Shown in pieces: positions 20,391 to 31,929 of a stretch of 64,000 nucleotides of DNA (position 1 is the first letter of the stretch; every line of letters begins with the position of its first letter). The DNA lies in NCBI RefSeq assembly GCF_950295315.1, contig NW_026647180.1, forward strand, positions 1,054,001 to 1,118,000. The letters are read 5' to 3'. The translations under genes were made by a program, and so were the position numbers. The stretch comes from Erinaceus europaeus. Taxonomy: Eukaryota; Chordata; Mammalia; Eulipotyphla; Erinaceidae. The notes under the pieces were generated by a model. The model did no database searches and was not told the origin of the DNA. It worked only from the letters and a program-made list of their open reading frames with translations.

Positions 20391-20980
20391 AGTTCCTAAA
20401 CTTGAGAACTGTGGGGCTGTGGTTTTCCTAGTTTTTCAGGAAGCTAGATAGACAACTGTCTTTTATTTACCACTAGACACACAACCACCTCAACATTCTG
20501 CCTCTGTCAGGCATCATTAAGAGTTTTGGATGAGACCTTGGTTTGCAAGACTGTATGTTTCAGACATGTCCATGCAGCTTCCAGGGGAAGTTTCCAACCC
20601 TGTCCAGGTTCTGGACCCCAAGGTGCTAATGACCGTCCACCACAAGTGGCTACTAGTGAATTCTTATCTGCATCTACAGATTGGCCTACCTATTTAAGTT
20701 ATTTTCCTGAAGAAATGAAATAGTGTCCTATAGTGAGAAAAAAAAAGGCCCAATTCTCATGCAACCAACTTTTGAATGGGGAAGACAGAAATTCAACAGA
20801 AGAGACCACCAATCACAGTGTGATTCTAGACTCCTGGAAATATCACCCAGAAAAAAACAAAGAGGGAAGTGAGGGAGTAAAGGTGGAACATGAAACCTGA
20901 CTGACACTGTGGAGAGGAAAAACAAGGAAGGCTCCTTGGAAGAGCTCATTTGAAAGGAGACTTATTTGAATTTAATTTCT
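20391..20980. other. Unassigned single-copy DNA
   Basis: Small open frames at 20526-20723 (+) and 20728-20949 (-) have no recognisable motifs and no partner elsewhere in the window. Confidence 0.4.
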
Positions 20981-20982
20981 TT

Positions 20983-21098
20983 TTTTTTTTCAGAGCTCTG
21001 CTCAGATCTGGCTTATGGTGGTAGCAGGGTTTGAACCTGGGACCCTGGAGCCTCTGACATAAATGTCATTTGCAAAACCATTATGCTCTCTTGTTGCT
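20983..21098 (-). mobile_element. SINE-C, antisense
   Basis: Complement of the short SINE: CTCTGCTCAGATCTGGCTTATGG, TTTGAACCTGGGACCCTGGAG and ACCATTATGCTCTC. Confidence 0.75.
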
Positions 21099-21104
21099 GA
21101 GGAG

Positions 21105-21495
21105 TTATTCTGATGCAGTCTCTGCCCCCAGGTTTTACTACGCCGCGCGAAACCCTAGCATTGCCCCCTTCAACCAATCTTGGCCCTACACATCACCTCT
21201 GGTTGTCTCCCAATAAAAAGCCCCCTCACCCCCCCCTCTCTCTGGGCTCTCAGCTCTCCCTCTCTGAGGTCTCGCTCCCTGCTCTCCCCCCCCCCTGTGG
21301 TCGGCCATTGCCGGCTGGCTCCACGTGGTCTGAACCAAACCCCCCCATCCTATAATAAAGATTTGTGTACCCCTTTGCTCTGGACGTCCACTCTCTTCTC
21401 CGCGGTGCAGCTCGACACCAGACCGCCTCAACAACACTCTCTCCCTGGCTCTTGATTTATTTTAATCACTGCAGGGCCTAATCCTGGCCCTGCCA
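21105..21495 (+). mobile_element. Solo LTR, class I (gammaretrovirus-like) ERV
   Basis: LTR-like order: a CCAAT-type box, CAATAAAAAGCC as TATA region near 21210, a pyrimidine-rich stretch, then a poly(A) signal AATAAAGATTTGTG near 21353 and a CT-rich U5-like end. No internal retroviral genes are next to it, so it is a solo or partial LTR. Confidence 0.6.
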
Positions 21496-21554
21496 TCTGT
21501 ACAGTGCTACTGAGTGGCCCTAATGCCCAACTGTATAATATTTAAAATAAATTT

Positions 21555-21715
21555 TCAGAGAGAGAGAGAGAGTGCAGTTGGAGAAAGACAGAGTCATCAC
21601 AGCACCTGTCACCACCCATGAAGGGACTGAGGCCATGTATGGTGCTGATGCTCCATACATGCTCCCATGCCCTCAAACATGGGAGGCATGCACTCTAACA
21701 TATGAGCTATCTCCA
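21555..21715 (-). mobile_element. Degraded SINE remnant
   Basis: GA-rich block, CACAGCACCTGTCACCACCC and a final GCACTCTAACATATGAGCTA give the antisense SINE layout, but the head is too degraded for a family call. Confidence 0.4.
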
Positions 21716-21869
21716 GTCACCAAAATGTAGTAAACACACTTTGAATTCATCTAAAATGCCACTGTGAATAACTGCAGGAGCAATATAAACTTGGGGGAGG
21801 GTTTACAATTCTCACTGGCATTTTTAGCTAAAATTACTATAAGACCTGTTCCCAGACATCAACATTGCT

Positions 21870-22160
21870 AAAATATTTTATTTATTCTCTTTTGTTGCCC
21901 TTGTTTTGTTTGTTTCTTTATTTCAGCTATTACTGTTGTTCTTACTGATGTGGTCGTTGTTGGATAGGACAAGAGAAATGGAGAGAGGAGGGGAAGACAG
22001 GGAGTGGGAGAGAAACATAGAAACCTGCAGACGGGCTTCACTGCTTGTGAAGGGACTCCACTGCAAGAGGGGAGTCGGGTTTGAACCGGGATCCCTACTC
22101 CGGTCCTTGTGCTTTGCACCACCAGCACATGACCACCTGTGCTACCAACAGACTCCCTGA
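21870..22160 (-). mobile_element. SINE-A, antisense
   Basis: TTTGTTGCCCTTGTTTTG tail complement, GTTGTTGGATAGGACA, AAGGGACTCCACTGCAAG and a box B complement GGTTTGAACCGGGATC. Confidence 0.88.
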
Positions 22161-23065
22161 CATCAACATGTTTATGTCCACAGTGTCAGTGAGACAAGCC
22201 TCCATTCCTTCATTTAGATATGGGTCAAAGTCAGTCACATCAGTTTCTGTTTTTAAAGGAAAAATGGAAAGACTCTAAGTTACAGAACAGCCTGACATGT
22301 GCTTCCAAAGAACATGAGCTGCTCAGAAGGGTCCCCAGAACAACACTCCACACACTGTTACTGTGGTGCCGATCTCTGCATCTAGGCTTCCTCACCAGCC
22401 TGGCCACCACCACTGGCAACACTCTGTCTTAATCTTATCTTCATATTCTCTGAGCATGCTCTTGCCAATCCAGATGTGTGTGGTCACTCACAGGACTAAC
22501 CAAGGCTGCTTCTCAAAGTTGATGTCAATGTCCCTGGAGCCCCGAGGCTGTCCCTCCAAATGTGCAGCACAGGGAGTTTCACCTGGAGCTATTCAGCACT
22601 GAGATCAGGCCCCCAGAGGAAGACCATCATCCTGTGACAGAACAGAATCTCTGGGGTCTAAAAACTCCTCAGTCGGTGCCCACCTGCAGCCAGACTTCAT
22701 GTCTGCACACTGATGTGCTAAGAACGCTATGCTCTGAATGAAACTGTGCTTCCTCACTTCAATAATAGTAACTCACTGAGCTTCCTTCAGAAGTATGTTT
22801 AAATTCCAATATGCAGTTCATTCCAATGGAAGAGATTGGGGGGAAAATGCAAGTGAATCTACATTTATCTGCATGCTGAATCCCAAGACCCAGACTGTTG
22901 AGTTATGTTCAGTCCTGGCTATGCTGTGTCATGTTCATAGTTGTGCAAGGCCTGTAGGATTCCAAAGTCATAAGTTAACACAGTAAGAATTAAATGGTTT
23001 GGGCTCTGTGTTTGTGTCCATGTCCACATCACTGCCCCTGGCACGTGCGATGAGAGGGCTCAGGG
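22161..23065. other. Unassigned single-copy DNA
   Basis: No clear repeats and only short open frames without recognisable motifs on either strand. Confidence 0.4.
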
Positions 23066-23069
23066 CAAA

Positions 23070-23195
23070 GGCCAGGGCTTAGGTGCTGGCTCACCTGGTA
23101 GGGGACCTGGGTTCAAGTCCCTGGTGGTCCCCTCCTCAAGGGGCAAGACCTCAGGAGCAGATGAACAGTGCTGCATGTGATTGTGTTTATTTTTA
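23070..23195 (+). mobile_element. SINE-B-like head
   Basis: GGCTCACCTGGTAGGGGACC and TGGGTTCAAGTCCCTGG give the SINE head and box B in sense orientation. It stops where an antisense SINE-B begins. Confidence 0.55.
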
Positions 23196-23385
23196 ATAGG
23201 GAAAATGAAAGAGGAAAGAAAGATATACAGAAAGGGAGAGAGACACCTGCTGCTCTGCTTAACTGCTCTGTGAAGCCTCCTGTCCCCAGGGTTGAGGGCA
23301 CAGGACTTGAACCTGGGTCCTTGTACATTATAGCAGCTGTGCTCTATAGTGTGTGCCACTGTCTCCCCCACCCATCTGGGTGCTC
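23185..23385 (-). mobile_element. SINE-B, antisense
   Basis: GAAAGGGAGAGAGACACCTG, TGTGAAGCCTCC and ACTTGAACCTGGGTCCTTGT show the standard antisense layout. Confidence 0.7.
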
Positions 23386-24122
23386 CATCAAAAGAAAAAT
23401 TGGAAAAAGAAGATAAAGAACGGCCTCTAGGAATGGTGGAGTTGGGCAGGTGTGGAGTCCCAGCTCTGGTGGGACAAAATGAAGCACAGAGTAAAGGCCT
23501 TCTCACGCGAAACATTTCAGTGAACTTTCAAAGGTTCAGTGTTCACCTCACTGTTGCCTTCCGTCTTTTGCTGTTTGTCTGTTTTCCTTTTGCCATCATC
23601 TTAAGGGGGGGCCTCTGGGTTTATGGGACAGAGTCGATACATGGGCACAATCCCAACCGCTGTCTCTTAACCTCTGGAGACACTCGGGTCTTCTGCCGTC
23701 AGACAGCAGAAGCGCCTTTGAAGAAGCTTCTGGAAGCTCCAGGTGGGAAGCAGTGACGTCAAGGACATGGCCATGTGGCTGAAGTCTAAGACCCACTGAG
23801 CGTTCCCTATGTCTCTCCAGCAGGACTGAGATCCCCCTGTGCACTGTGACTCCTGGTGGACTCGGGGTGTGGTCTCCAAACCCTGGGTCCTGTTGCCTCC
23901 TCTGAGAGCAGAAGTGCAGACCCATGTGGACCCAGGAAATCAGGCAGGAGCTGGAGTGGGAGCAGGAGCAGGAGGCAGAGGCTCAGGGAATAGAGAGAGC
24001 AGGGGTGAGTCTTTCCTGGATGAGTCATGGTGTTGAGGGAGAGAAGGCACCACCCAGAAATGGCAGTGTTTATAGCTGTAGGTGGGGCCTTTGGCTATAA
24101 AAGTGGTGAACCTTTAGCATTT
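23386..24122. other. Unassigned DNA upstream of an L1
   Basis: Contains short open frames on both strands without recognisable motifs and a TATA-like box at 24096-24103. Confidence 0.4.
24096..24103 (+). promoter_or_regulatory. TATA-box-like motif
   Basis: TATAAAAG in the context GGCTATAAAAGTGG matches the TATA consensus. An antisense L1 starts about 20 bp downstream, so any original transcribed region here is interrupted. Confidence 0.25.
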
Positions 24123-25165
24123 CTTCCCTTTCTTTGATTCCTTTCTCATGCCTTATTGCTGTGGAGAGAACTTCCAATACTATGTTGAACAGTTATGGTG
24201 ATAATGGGCAGCCCTGTCTAGTCCCTGACCTGAAGGGGAATGTTTTCAGTTTCTGTCCATTGAGTATGATGTTGGCTGTAGGTTTGCTATATATGGATTC
24301 CACTATCTTGACAAATATCCCGTCTATTCCCATTTTTTGTAGAGTTTTGAGCATGAATGGGTGTTGGATTTTGTCAAAGGCTTTCTCTCCATCTACTGAT
24401 AATCATGTGATTTTTGTTTTTGCTTTCATTGATGTGGTGAATGCTGTTGATTGACTTATACATATTGAACTAGGCTTGCATTCCAGGAGTAAATCCCACT
24501 TGGTTGTGATGAACAATCATTTTGTTATACTGCTGTATCAGGTTGACTAGGATCTTGTTCAATGATTTAGCATCTATGTTCATCAGAGTTATTGGTCTTG
24601 AGCTTTCCTTTTTTTGTTGTGTCCCTGTCTACTTTTGGAGCAGGGTGATGTTGTATTCACAGAAGGTGGAAGGATGTGTTCCTGTTTCTTCAATCTTTTG
24701 GAAGAGCTTTAAAAGTATAGATATGGGAGTCGGGTGGTGGCGCAGCGGGTTAAGCGCACGTGGCGCAAATCGCCAGGACCTGCGTAAGGATCCCAGTTTG
24801 AGTCCCCGGCTCTCCACCTGCAGGGGAGTCGCTTCACAAGCGGTGAAGCAGGTCTGCATGTGTCTGTCTTTCTCTCCTTCTCTCTGTCCTATCCAACAAC
24901 AACGATATTAATAACCACAACGTTAAACAACAAGGGCAACAAAAAAGGAAAAATAAATAAATAAAAAGTATAGGTATTAACTATTTCCTGAAGGTTTTGT
25001 AGAATTCATTTATAAAGCCATCTGGTCCTGGACTTTTGTTGTTGGGAAGATATTAATAACTGTTTTCATTTCTTTGTCTGTGATTGGTGCATGTAGGTTT
25101 ATAGTGCTTCCTAGTTCAGTTTTGGAAGTGTGTATGTTTCTAGGAATTTTCCATTTCTTACAGAT
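24123..25165 (-). mobile_element. L1 ORF2 reverse-transcriptase segment, antisense
   Basis: On the minus strand it encodes the part of L1 ORF2 with the GCPLSP-type RT region, with stops and shifts, so it is dead. It is split by a younger SINE-A at about 24726-24963. Both ends are missing. Confidence 0.9.
24726..24963 (+). mobile_element. SINE-A inserted in L1, with target-site duplication
   Basis: GTGGCGCAGCGGGTTAAGCG (box A region) and AGTTTGAGTCCCCGG (box B region) are clear, and the A-rich tail is intact. The direct repeat AAAAGTATAG at 24711-24720 and 24964-24973 is the target-site duplication. Confidence 0.95.
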
Positions 25166-25179
25166 TCTTTTTTTATTTT

Positions 25180-25305
25180 TATTTATTCATTTTTTTCACC
25201 AGAGCACTGTTCAGCTCTGGCTTATGGTGATGTGGGGGATTGAACCTGGGACTTCAAAGCCTCAGGTATGAGAGACTGTATAACCATTATGCTATCTACC
25301 CTCTG
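25180..25305 (-). mobile_element. SINE-C, antisense
   Basis: ACCAGAGCACTGTTCAGCTC, GGATTGAACCTGGGAC and CCATTATGCTATCTACCC. Confidence 0.8.
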
Positions 25306-25329
25306 CCCTTCTTCCAGATTTATTTATCT

Positions 25330-25740
25330 TAAAAAGGAGACATTAACAAAACTGTAGGATAGAAGGGGTACAACTCCACACAACTCCCACCACCAGATCT
25401 CTATATCTCATCCCCTCCCCTGATACCCTTTCTATTCTTTTTCCCTCTGGGAGTATGGACCCAAGGTCATAGTGGGTTGTAGAGGGTGGAAGATCTGGCT
25501 TCTTGATTTGCTTCCTGCAGAACATGGGCATTGACTGGTCGATCCATACTCCCAGCCTGCCTCTCTCTTTCCCTAGTGGGGTGGGTCTCTGGGGAAACAG
25601 AGATCCAGGACACACTAGTGGGCTCGTCTCTCCAGGGAAGTCTGGTAGGCATCCTGCTGGCATCTGGAACCTGGTGGCTGAAAAGAGAGTTAACATACAA
25701 AGCTAAACAAATTGTTGAACAATCATGGACCTAAAGGCTG
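25330..25740 (-). mobile_element. Retroposon R, antisense, near full length
   Basis: Begins with the complement of the R tail (AAGGAGACATTAACAAAAC), then GGGGTACAACTCC and CTCCCACCACCAGA, and runs to the complement of the 5' part (CTGGTGGCTGAAAAG). Other copies lie at 33430, 34845, 40397, 48285 and 49985. Confidence 0.75.
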
Positions 25741-26690
25741 GAACAGTGCAGATGAATAGTTGGTGGGTACTCACTGCAGACTACTGTGTACTTTTGCTTT
25801 CAGGTATATATTTTGCAATAGTTTAAAGATACGTGTGAACATATTCTCTATCTCAGAGGACCTGGTCTATATCTAGGTTTTGGGACTTTGTTAGGAAGTG
25901 AACCACCTGGAAAGGAATTAGAGAATACTATGAAAGGAACGGTCACACCCAAGTAATGAAGCTGAAGGGTTGTCATTTCACACCTGAAGTCTCTGAACAC
26001 AGTATGAAGTGAAGCATGCTGAGGTGGCACTCGCTGCGTTGGTTAGGTTGTGATCGGTGGATGCAATATTATTTGATATGAATTGAGAAAAGCATGCAGG
26101 AAAGTGCGCCCCACCCTAGGGTTCCAAAACTGGGGGAATATAGGCTCTATAGTGGAAATGTGAGGTTCCTGCTGTCTTAGGGTTCAAGAAGACAATGGAT
26201 AGTTATTGTTATCATCACATTGTTTGGTCATTGGGTTAACTTTGAAAAGTCCCTTTGTTAGGATTTGCTGTACAATAACCAACATCTTGTATAAAGCTGT
26301 GCCACAGGTTGCTTCTGTTCTCCCTCATCTAGCTTTTGAGAGAGTCAACATATCAAACACTCAGCCTATGTATTATAAAGACTCAGTCTGTGTTTTAAAA
26401 AGTTTAAGACATACAATCAATTTTTCCCCTCTCATATTAGTTAATGATTTATATGACTACCATTTAATAGGGATGTACATAGACACCATTCTCACCACCA
26501 AAAGACTGTGTTCCCTCCCACCCCCATCCACCCCAGACCCCCCAGGAAGCCGAATGTCCACCCTCCCCCTCACTACAGGGTTTTTACTTTGGTGCCCTAC
26601 CCTAGATTTAGTCAGATCCTGCTTTTAGTTTCCCTTTCTGTTCTTCTTTCTCAACTTCTGTTGATGAGTGGGATCATCCCCTACTCATCT
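25741..26690 (-). mobile_element. Probable L1 3' UTR-like sequence, antisense
   Basis: Directly abuts the antisense L1 coding end at 26691, is AT-rich with poly-pyrimidine patches, and has no other candidate origin. The 3' UTR differs from that of the L1 at 15676, so this would be another subfamily. Confidence 0.4.
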
Positions 26691-28116
26691 TTATCTTTCT
26701 GACTTAGTTCACTTAAGTCCTTCTAGCTCCATCCAAGATGGGTCAGAGAAGGTGGGTTCATTGTTCTTAGTAGCTGCATAGTATTCCATTGTGTATATAT
26801 ACCACAGCTTTCTCAGACATTCATCTGTTGCTGGGCACCTGGGTTGCTTCCAGGTTTTAGCTATTACGAATTGTGCTGCTATTAACATAGGTTTACACAT
26901 ATCTTTTTGGTTGGGTGTTATGGAGTCCTTGGAGTATATCCCCAGGAGAGGAATTACTGGGTCTTATGGAAGGTCCATGTCTAGCTTGTGAGAGTTCTCC
27001 AGACTGGTCTACACAGAGGCTGGACCAATTTACATTCCCACCAGCAGTGCAGAATCGTTCCTCTGTCTCCACAGCCTCTCCAGCATTTGTAGCTGCTGTC
27101 CTTTTTGATGTATGCCATTCTCACAGGAGTGAGGTGGTATCTCAGTGTTGTCTTGATTTGCATTTCTCTGACAATCAGCGACCTGGAGAAGTTTTTCATG
27201 TTTGTTAGCCTTTTGGATCTCCTCTGATGTGAATGTTTTGTTCATATCCTCTGCCCATTTTTGGATGGGGTCACTTGCTTTTTTGGTGCTAAGTTTGCTG
27301 AGCTCTTTGTATATTTTACTGATTAGTCTCTTGTCTGATGTATGGCATGTGAAGATCTCCCATTCTGTGAGGGGTGATAGTTTCTTTGGCTGTACAGAAG
27401 CTTCCAAATTCTTAAGCTAGTGGCATGTAGTTTGTAGAAGGTTCGCTTAATTTTTTTGATTTCTGTGGTGTCTGTTGTGCTATCTCCTCTATCATTTACA
27501 ATTCTATATCTTTTCTGTCTTCAAGCCCATCTCCCTTTTTCTAGTGAGTCTAAGGGTTTGACAATTTTGTTTAATTTTTCAAAGAACCAACATTTGGCTT
27601 CATTGATCTTTTGTATGGTTCTCTTATTTTCCATGTTGTTTAGTTCAGCTCTAATTTTTGCCATTTGGGTCCCTCTGGATCCCTTAGGGTTCCTTTGTTC
27701 TTCTTCTAAGTCTTTAAGGCATGCAGTGTAGTCCTTTACTTGAGCTTTTTCTTGTTCTGTAATGAGTGCTAGTATAGTTATGAGTTTCCCTCTAAGTACT
27801 GCTTTAGTTGTGTACCAAATATCTTGGTAGCCTGTGTCTTCATTTTCATTTGTTTCTAGAGACATTTGAATTTCTTGCTTGAGTTCCTCTTTGACTGGGT
27901 GGTTATTCAGCAGTATGTTGTTGAGTTTATAAATTTTGTGACTTTTAGTAATTTTATGTTTGTTGTTGAGTGTTAGCTTTACTCCACTGTGGTCTGAGAA
28001 GATGCTTGGGATGATTTTAGTGCTCTTGAATTTGTTGATACTGTCTTTGTAGCCTAACATGTGGTCTATCCTGGAGGATGCGCCATGTGGATTTGAAAAG
28101 AATGCGTATTCCAGCT
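26691..28116 (-). mobile_element. L1 ORF2, antisense, internally deleted
   Basis: Minus-strand frames encode the C-terminal end of ORF2 ([20 protein letters not shown] and [12 protein letters not shown]) at 26980-27410. Directly next to it, at 27420-28060, is the endonuclease-RT linker (IFSDHSGVKLTL, CWFFEKLNKI). Most of the RT domain between them is missing. Stops are present. Confidence 0.92.
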
Positions 28117-28139
28117 TCTTGTGGTGAAGAACTCTGAGC

Positions 28140-28385
28140 TAGTAGGTGACTCATCCAGTGAGCATCCAGGTTACCAAAAGTAAGGAGCCAGGTTTGAAAC
28201 TTCAGCCACCATATGAGTACCTGCAGGGTGGAAGCTTCTAGAGCAGTGCTACTACTCTCTTACTTTCTATTTCACTCTCTCTCTCACCCTCTATCAAAAA
28301 GAAAGAAAACAAACAACAACAAAAAGTGCTGGGAGCAGTGGAGTCATATAGACACTGAGCTCCAAGTGATAACCCTGATGGCTGT
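28140..28385 (+). mobile_element. Degraded SINE-B with A-rich tail
   Basis: TGAAACTTCAGCCACCA, a TACCTGCAGGGTGGAAGCTT block, CT-rich middle and AAAGAAAACAAACAACAACA tail, then a GCTGGGAGCAGTGGAGTCAT end. Confidence 0.55.
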
Positions 28386-30040
28386 GTATTTTAAGTTATG
28401 TTTCAAAAGCTTTCAAATATTTCCATAACATCACAAGACAATTCTGGTCCTGGAACAGAGCTCAGTATAGAGAGCATGCTTTGCCCAAAACTACCTCCAA
28501 AACAAACAAACAAACCCCCTCCCTCTAAAAAAAAAAAGCAAAATAAATAGCAGAGTATTTCCATGTGCCAATCTATTCTTTTTTACTTTTTAGATTTATT
28601 TTGCTTTAAGAGAGAAACCAGAACAAGGTTCCAGAGGATTGTTCCTGAATATGAGGTGCCGAGCCATTTCCCTGATCCCTCGGTCTGCTTCTTAAAAAAG
28701 ATCCATTTCACATATTGGATAGATAACATAAACGTTACCATAATGTCAATAATGAGTCATCATTCATTTGGGAGATTTAAAGTTTTCTTCCAAAAATGCA
28801 GTAATGGCTTCTTCATCTGCTGATTGGAGCAGCTTCTGAATTGGTTGATCCAGGCACTTCTCCCCACATAAAAAATCCTAGAATAAAAGAGAATTATGAC
28901 ACAAATACAATTGCTGGGAGTAAAGGAGAAATCAAGAAGATAGTTAAGTGTATACTTATTTTGCTTCTTTAAAGACATGAGTTCATATCAAAAAAGGATT
29001 GCTATTAATGTGGTTACCCAATATAGCAATATAAAGTGGGACTCTCAGTGTACTGGCTTTTAATATAAATAGAGTGATCCCACAGTGCTATGAGGAGCAC
29101 TGGGGACAAGGGAGGAGCTCCATGGATGGTAGAGTGGTACTGTGGTCTCTTTAATCTTTCTGCTTTTCCCTCTGTGCCCCCCAAGAATCAACAGAATAAG
29201 AAAATTGACTAGGAGAGGGTTGCTGAGTGGTGAGATCATACAGGTGTGAGACCCCTAAGCCACACAGAAGTATGTAGATAGGTAAGTGAGTATAAAGAAC
29301 AGGCTAGTAGGCAGTTGGTGGGAAGATCTAAACTTCACTAGGAGCACCAAGGGGCTCTCGGGCTGGAGGAATGATATCCTCGTGTTTTCCCATTGTTTTT
29401 CCTTCTCTATTTATCTCTGTATTTATTCAATCAGGATACAGAGTGGAAATAATAAGGTGGGTGGAGTGCACTGTAGTATTGTACATGTGTAAGGCCCTTG
29501 GTTAATTCCTCAGCTCAGCACAATAAATAAATAGATAATGCAAACAATATTCTTCATAAGAATGCACCTGTCTCAGGGAAGAGCCAGCTTGTTGGGGACC
29601 CTGAAACTTATAATGTCTGATCACTTATGTGATCCATTTCTTTCTTACTGGCAGCTATGTACTAAAAGCAGTTATGTTAGAAATTCTTTGTCATCTTTGT
29701 AGTTCTGTTTCCAGCTTCCTCAGTGTTTTGGCCACATCAGGGTAAACTCAGATAGTGGTCAACAGGGCCCTTTCGGCTAAAAGTAAGCCTGTCTTATTTG
29801 ATAGCCCTGAATTATGCCTACATCATTGGCATAAGGTCAGAATTTGAAAAGTAAACAGAGAATCTGATATAATCACTAAAATGGAGATAACAAGTCTGAT
29901 ATAGAGCAGTTTATAGACTAAGAGTGAGATCATTCTATTGTGTATGCCCTTAAGATGTTTATACTTGACATAGCTACATGCATACACAACCAATATGTCA
30001 AGAAAATAGCTGCCAGTGCAGGACACACACAGGGCAGAAT
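28386..30040. other. Mostly unassigned AT-rich DNA
   Basis: Contains a small SINE-like piece with an AAACAAACAAAC run (28440-28520) and a possible SINE head near 29455-29530. No coding frame with recognisable motifs. Confidence 0.4.
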
Positions 30041-30044
30041 CTAT

Positions 30045-30358
30045 TTCTTTTTTGTCTCCAGGGTTATTGCTGAGCGCAGTGCCTACACTATGAATCCACT
30101 TCTCCTGAAGGCTATTTTTTCCCTTTTGTTGCCCTTGTTGTTTATCATTGTTGTTATTGTTGTTGGATAGTTCAGAGAAATGGAGAGAGGAGGGGAAGAC
30201 AGAGACAGGGAGAGAAAGATATACACACTTGTAGGCCTGCTTCACCTCTTCTGAAGTGACATTCCTGCAGGTGGGGAGCTCAAACCGGGATCCCAACACC
30301 CATCCGTGCGCTTCATGCCATGTGCTTCTAACCTGCTGCGCTACCAACTGGACCCCAA
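30045..30358 (-). mobile_element. SINE-A, antisense
   Basis: GTCTCCAGGGTTATTGCTGA, GTTGTTGGATAGTTCAGAG, CTGCAGGTGGGGAGC and CAAACCGGGATCCC, ending at the head complement CTACCAACTGGACCCC. Confidence 0.85.
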
Positions 30359-30394
30359 GAGTGTTTCTTCAGTAGTTCAAATTCCAATAAAAGC

Positions 30395-30530
30395 CAAATT
30401 ATCAGTGTTCTGGGAGGAGGAGGTAGAGTGGATAAAGTACAGGATTCTCAGGCATGAGGTCCCAAGTTCAATCCCCAGTGATCCTTCCTGCTCGTATCTC
30501 TCTCCTTAATGAATAAATAAGGTCTTTAGA
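30395..30530 (+). mobile_element. Short SINE (SINE-C relative)
   Basis: GGAGGTAGAGTGGATAAAGT, CTCAGGCATGAGGTCCCAAG and TTCAATCCCCAGTGATCC, then an AATAAATAA tail. Confidence 0.6.
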
Positions 30531-30544
30531 ACAAAACAAAGGAA

Positions 30545-31210
30545 AACTATCTCTGAAGATGGGTAAGTTGCACAATGGAAGAACTCAGAGCTTCTAAATT
30601 GTAGTTCCTGAGTCCAATCCCAAGCACTGCATATGCTAGAGTGCTGCTTCTGTGCCCCTCTACCCCCTTCTATAGTACATGTAGACCAATGAAAAGAAGC
30701 TACTCAGTGTCTTCAAAAAAAAGATTGTATAACTGTTCTCTCCTTTGCCTTGTTTCTAAATTTGTTGATTCTGGATTTTAAGTAGGCCTGGACTACTGTT
30801 GAGTCCAGTTACCAGCCTAAATACAGGTGCAGGTTGTCTGTTTCTTAAACAGAAAACACAACATAACATACGTTTCTTAAAAACATAATATAAGATAACA
30901 TAACTTTTTATTCATGAGAGAGAATGAGAACATCATTCTGGTACATGCAATGCCAGGGATCAAACTCAGGATCTGAAGGCAGCTCAGGGGGTAAAGCACA
31001 TGCTTTATATAGTATGTGGCTGGGGGTCTGATCCTCGACATTGCAAGTACACACCACAGGCAGGCAATGGGAGGGACTCCGTGCATAGAGGAGCAGTGCT
31101 TTGCATGTCTCCCTCTCTTAAAGGATACAGAATGGAGACTGGCGGGGAGGCTTCTAGCTGTCCCATGCAGGTGCAAGGTTCTGGGTGGGATTGATCCCCA
31201 GGCACAATAT
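30545..31210 (+). mobile_element. Two older SINE remnants
   Basis: 30550-30720 contains GAGTCCAATCCCAAGCACTG and a CTTCTGTGCCCCTC block. 30970-31200 contains AGCTCAGGGGGTAAAGCACA and GGTCTGATCCTCGACATT. Both look like tRNA-type SINE heads but are diverged. Confidence 0.45.
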
Positions 31211-31400
31211 TTGAGAAAAATTTTTAAAAAGTCTTTGTATTACTTAAAAGATGTACAGTTAAGAGAACAATATTACCATGATTTTTTTCAAAAAAGCCAA
31301 TCTGCAGCCAGTACTATATTATAATCTTAAATTTTATATCATCTGCAGCTAGTACTATATTATAATCTTATTTAAAAAGTGTTAAGAGATGGAGACAGTT

Positions 31401-31680
31401 GGAGTTGGGCAGTGGCACAGCTGGTTAAGCACACATGGCGCAAAGCTCAAGGACTAGCGGATAGATCCTGGTTTGAGTCCCTGGCTCCCTACCTGCCCGG
31501 GAGTCCCTTCACAGGTGGTGAAGCAGGTCTGCAGGTGTCTGTCTTTCTCTCCCCTTCTATGTCTTCCCTTCCTCTCTCCATTTCTCTGTGTCCTATCCAA
31601 CAACAACGACATTAATAACCACAACAATGTTAAGCAACAAGGGCAACAGAAAGGAAAAATAAATAAAAATAAAGAAAGAG
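31401..31680 (+). mobile_element. SINE-A, sense
   Basis: GTTGGGCAGTGGCACAGCTG head, TTTGAGTCCCTGGCTCCC box B region, CAACAACAACGACATTAATA and an A-rich tail. Confidence 0.9.
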
Positions 31681-31929
31681 TGGAAAAGAATAGAAAAGAA
31701 AAAAAAAGAAAGGGAGACAATGAGACCTTGGTAACAACAACAACAAAAAAATAAAATAACCTATTTATACTCTAGAATTGCAGAATGGCTACGGCAATGG
31801 ATCTGTCGGCATTAAGTCCTGAATTCAGTCCACAGCATTGCATGTGCCATAGTCATGCTCTGCTTCTCTTTTTTGTATTAATAAGTAACATTTTATTTTC
31901 CTTTTTAACTTCCTTTGTTTTAAAACCGC

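Noticed and set aside
27521..28060. 179-codon minus-strand frame as a novel gene
   Set aside because: Clear L1 ORF2 segment between the endonuclease and RT domains.
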